The notes beneath the pieces are model-generated. The model worked only from the letters and a program-made list of their open reading frames with translations, was not told where the DNA came from and did no database searches. 64,000 nucleotides of DNA from Ohtaekwangia sp036786105 (GTDB lineage: Bacteria; Bacteroidota; Bacteroidia; Cytophagales; Cyclobacteriaceae), in contig NZ_DAIQRQ010000020.1 of assembly GCF_036786105.1 (NCBI RefSeq), positions 1-64,000 of the forward strand, written 5' to 3'. Made by a program: the position numbers and the translations under genes. Numbering within the stretch: position 1 is the stretch's first letter; each line of letters starts with the position of its first letter. Shown here piece after piece: positions 61,086 to 64,000 of the stretch.

Positions 61086-64000
61086 TTAGAAGCTATATCT
61101 CAAGCCCAATTGACCTTGCCAGCGTGAGCTGAACTGATCGATTGAGTAGGAAGTTGTAGGGCGTGTAAAAGTATACGTAGGTTGTGCAGTAGAATTATTG
61201 GCGCGGGTCACACGAAGTCCCATGTCAACTGAAGAGTTTTGTGTATTCGGTGTAAAATATACTCTTCCCCAATTCTTGTTCAGCATGTTCGAGAAGTTGA
61301 TCACATCGAACGTGATTTGTAACTGGTGTGTCTTCTCTCCTACCTTGAAATTTATGTCTTGCATCAAACGAAGATCGAGCAGGTTGTTCCATGGTGTTCT
61401 CGCTGCGTTGCGTTCTGTAAATTCACCTTTGTGTTTGCTCAGGTATGGATCATTGTTGATAAAGTCCGCAAGGTCTGCATATTGCTGAGCGGCTGTTGTA
61501 ACTGTACCGTCTGCATTCTTTTTGTCTACGAGATTAATCTGATCTGCAGAGGCCGGTATAAACATCAGGTCAACCTGCTGGCCTGAACGCGACAAGTTGC
61601 TGTTCGCTGTATTTACCCACGTGAACGGTGAACCAGACTGGTTCGTAGAGATCAATGAAATGTAAGAGGTCAATTTATCATTCCATGATTTTTTATACTG
61701 CACAGTAGCTACAATGCGATGACGGATATCGAAGTTTGAATAAGTCAGGCCCGGGTTGTTAGGATTCAACGCCTGGTTCAACTGCCATCCTGATTCCGGT
61801 GAATTGCGTATACCGTTCAAAATATCTTTTGATTGTCCGTAAGTATAGGCGGTCATGAAGCTCAAACCAAACGGATATTGCTTGGAAAGTTGTGCTGTCA
61901 CCGAATAACGTTGTCCTTTGGTAGTGTTGGTGATCAGATATACACTGGAGAAATTGTTGCTTACGCGGTTGCCGGTAGCACCACCTGACAGGTACAAAGG
62001 TTGCTGATGATTTACATCGGTAGCAGCGTAATATACAGAGTCCTTCAGGTTGATCTGTTTGATCTGCACATCTTTCAATGTTTTTGTATACAATGCTTCC
62101 AACGTCAGTTTATAGCCGTTGCCCAGCATTACATCGGTTGCGAAGCTGCTTCTCCACATTCTAGGCATTTGAAAATTTTTGTCAAGAATATCAAGCTCAA
62201 CGCGGTTTGATGATCCGTTTGCCGCGGCAAAGTTCTTGAACTGTGTAGGATCTGTTGGTATTGCCGTACCTGCTTTCGGCGGATTCAGATCAAGTGCAGC
62301 ATAGGTCTTGCCATCGTTCACGTAAGCATATCCCAACCAGGCAAAAGGTATACGGCCGGTAAATATACCGCTACCGCCGCGCAATACCAGTGACTTATCG
62401 CCTTTCACATCATAGTTAAATCCGACGCGAGGTGAAAGATATACTTGTCCGAAGAACTTGTTATTGTTAGTGGCTACCGGATTGCTATAGGTATAGGTTG
62501 TTCCATAGTTGGCCGGAGGATTCGGGAATAAAGCATGCGCATCGGTTGGCGGTGTGTTCGGCATGATCGTGATATCTGCGCGAAGTCCATAGGTCACCAC
62601 CAGTTTGGTTGTTGCTGCAAGTTCATCCTGAATATACAAGCTGTTCATGGAGATGTTGAACTTGGCCGGAGAGTTTGCCAGGTTGTTGCTCAGACTGTTA
62701 TCGTTAGGATTGTAGATCGCACGCATGCGTGAAGGCTTGTCAGCCAGGAAGTCTGCAAGGCTGGCGTAATCAAATCGTCCGTTATAGGAGTTAATGAATG
62801 TATAGTCGATCTTATAGAACTCGTTATGCGTACCCAGTGTGAATGAGTGGTTACCCGTGAACCAACGGAAGTTATCTGTAACCTCAAATGTTTTCTGATG
62901 CATATTGAATACAGCCGCCTCGCGGTTCGTTCCAATCAGTGCGTGACCGCTGCCTATACCGTTGATCTGTATCTGTGGAAACAGTGTGCCGTTTGGATCA
63001 CGGCGATCGGTAATATCTGTATACCCTACAATCAAGCTGTTGCTGGTCGTGTTTCCAAAACGGCTCTTCAATTCAGCAACTGTGCTGATGTTATGGTTCT
63101 TTTGAACAAAATCGTAGTTACCGAATTGAAATTCAGAAGTAGAACGTTCCAGGTTACTGGCTTCTGAAATTACGGAGTTATTGCGAATGGCAAGCGAGTG
63201 ATTTTTATTGATAACCCAATCGAGACGGTTAAAGAACTTTACGCTCTTGGAGTAAATGTTATAGTCTTGCGTAGCACCGGGATCATAACCTCCCGCAGGG
63301 TTGTAGGTTGATGCCGGAAGCGACTTCAGTTTATTAGTGATCTGGTTCGCTATATCCGTTGTCATGAAATAATTCGGAGCCCCTGCCGGAAAGAATGCCG
63401 GTATCTGGCTGCGGGTAATTTCTTCATTGGTAAACCAGAACAATTTATCTTTTATGATAGGGAAACCAATGCGAAAACCGGTTTGATAATCATGATAAGC
63501 GTTGGCGATAGAGCCATCTCCTACTTTATCATTGCCTTTATATTTACCGGTAATTGCTGCGTTTCTGCCGAAACCATATACTGAACCGGTAACATTGTTG
63601 CTACCACTTCTTGAAACGGCGTTAACACTACCACCGGTAAAGTTACCGAGTGTAACATCGTAAGGCGCCAGTTGTACCTGCACTTCCTGTATCGCATCGA
63701 GACTGAATGAATTGGTACGTGTGCTGCTGCCCGGTTGATTGGCTGTACCGCTTACACCTCCCAATGACGGACTGAATCCGATGGCATCGTTGTTAATGGC
63801 ACCATCCAACGTAATGTTGTTATACCGGAAGCTTGTACCCGCAAAAGAGTTGTTGCTCGCTTGTGGAGTAAGGCGTGTAAAATCAGAAAAACTTCTGCTC
63901 AGCGTAGGCAGGCTCTGCAATTGCTCCTTGCTTACACTGTTGCTGGTACCGGTCTTGTTCAGATCCAGAATATTATCTGCCACTACCTGAACCTCCTGAA
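61086..64000 (-). CDS. Oar-like TonB-dependent receptor, 5' end missing
   Basis: At least 971 codons; the frame stays open to the window edge at 64000, so signal peptide and N-terminal domain lie outside. Visible plug domain: QEVQVVADNILDLNKTG, ...SLDAIQEVQVQLAPYDVTLGNFTGG, SVNAVSRSGSNNVTGSVYGFGR, then a long outer-membrane beta barrel ending QGQLGLRYSF, with terminal Phe as expected for barrel assembly. Closest in type to the Oar-like TonB receptors of Bacteroidota and myxobacteria. Imports a ligand (siderophore, sugar or vitamin) with TonB energy; the ligand is not readable. The terminator at 61037 follows its stop. Confidence 0.9.
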   Translation of the reverse strand, partial: QEVQVVADNILDLNKTGTSNSVSKEQLQSLPTLSRSFSDFTRLTPQASNNSFAGTSFRYNNITLDGAINNDAIGFSPSLGGVSGTANQPGSSTRTNSFSLDAIQEVQVQLAPYDVTLGNFTGGSVNAVSRSGSNNVTGSVYGFGRNAAITGKYKGNDKVGDGSIANAYHDYQTGFRIGFPIIKDKLFWFTNEEITRSQIPAFFPAGAPNYFMTTDIANQITNKLKSLPASTYNPAGGYDPGATQDYNIYSKSVKFFNRLDWVINKNHSLAIRNNSVISEASNLERSTSEFQFGNYDFVQKNHNISTVAELKSRFGNTTSNSLIVGYTDITDRRDPNGTLFPQIQINGIGSGHALIGTNREAAVFNMHQKTFEVTDNFRWFTGNHSFTLGTHNEFYKIDYTFINSYNGRFDYASLADFLADKPSRMRAIYNPNDNSLSNNLANSPAKFNISMNSLYIQDELAATTKLVVTYGLRADITIMPNTPPTDAHALFPNPPANYGTTYTYSNPVATNNNKFFGQVYLSPRVGFNYDVKGDKSLVLRGGSGIFTGRIPFAWLGYAYVNDGKTYAALDLNPPKAGTAIPTDPTQFKNFAAANGSSNRVELDILDKNFQMPRMWRSSFATDVMLGNGYKLTLEALYTKTLKDVQIKQINLKDSVYYAATDVNHQQPLYLSGGATGNRVSNNFSSVYLITNTTKGQRYSVTAQLSKQYPFGLSFMTAYTYGQSKDILNGIRNSPESGWQLNQALNPNNPGLTYSNFDIRHRIVATVQYKKSWNDKLTSYISLISTNQSGSPFTWVNTANSNLSRSGQQVDLMFIPASADQINLVDKKNADGTVTTAAQQYADLADFINNDPYLSKHKGEFTERNAARTPWNNLLDLRLMQDINFKVGEKTHQLQITFDVINFSNMLNKNWGRVYFTPNTQNSSVDMGLRVTRANNSTAQPTYTFTRPTTSYSIDQFSSRWQGQLGLRYSF

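Noticed and set aside
1..64000. Possible prophage, IS element, CRISPR array or tRNA
   Set aside because: No transposase, integrase, repeat-spacer pattern or tRNA cloverleaf was seen by eye anywhere in the window.

Overview
The window is ordinary chromosomal DNA of a member of the Bacteroidota, most likely from the Cytophagales side (order is inference). The evidence is: a giant surface protein with a type B type IX secretion (T9SS) C-terminal domain next to a PorP/SprF gene, a TonB-dependent receptor, TPR histidine kinases, no Shine-Dalgarno sequences, and several TAnnTTTG -7 promoter elements. G+C looks to be in the mid-40s percent. There are two 100-N assembly gaps (9574-9673, 47133-47232). 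I see no rRNA, tRNA, CRISPR array, insertion sequence or prophage.

Layout. 1-10.8 kb: SRPBCC/AHSA1 protein, membrane GAF protein, PLD-like protein with a degraded active site, flavin monooxygenase, ABC-F ATPase, TPR histidine kinase, GyrI-like protein, membrane class III nucleotidyl cyclase. 10.9-14.2 kb: lone Tat-dependent molybdopterin hydroxylase and a TauE/SafE permease with an extra tail. 14.9-22.9 kb: the 2307-residue T9SS adhesin and its PorP/SprF partner. 22.9-30.8 kb: FAD monooxygenase, a two-gene DUF6934-like module, AraC regulator, universal stress protein, two DinB proteins, YcaQ-like DNA glycosylase, small unknowns. 31-36.6 kb: katG, a GH5-ricin lipoprotein, and a GabR/MocR-type regulator that lacks its PLP lysine. 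36.7-43 kb: secreted lipocalin-like protein, GNAT, YdjM-like hydrolase, CDP-alcohol phosphatidyltransferase, TPR lipoprotein, and a third DinB gene behind an attenuator-like leader. 43.2-53 kb: HelD-like helicase with a 53-aa membrane peptide gene, MFS exporter, and a complete TolC-adaptor-RND efflux operon. 53.8-64 kb: methyltransferase, LigD with a 46-aa basic protein gene just upstream, NUDIX hydrolase, a second TPR histidine kinase, and the 3' part of an Oar-like TonB receptor that runs off the window.

Themes. DNA maintenance (LigD, YcaQ-like glycosylase, HelD-like motor, NUDIX) and oxidative stress or detoxification (KatG, RND pump, MFS, flavin enzymes) are well represented. Envelope biology is represented by the T9SS pair, the TonB receptor and the lipoproteins. 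Several real-looking genes are shorter than 60 codons (57, 53, 46 and perhaps 27 aa).

The items most worth a second look are: the MocR regulator with Lys replaced by Asn at the PLP site and its back-to-back divergent promoters; the promoter, short ORF and terminator directly in front of the 42.4-kb DinB gene; the small genes attached to helD and ligD; the DUF6934-like pair; and the enrichment of TATA across the window.
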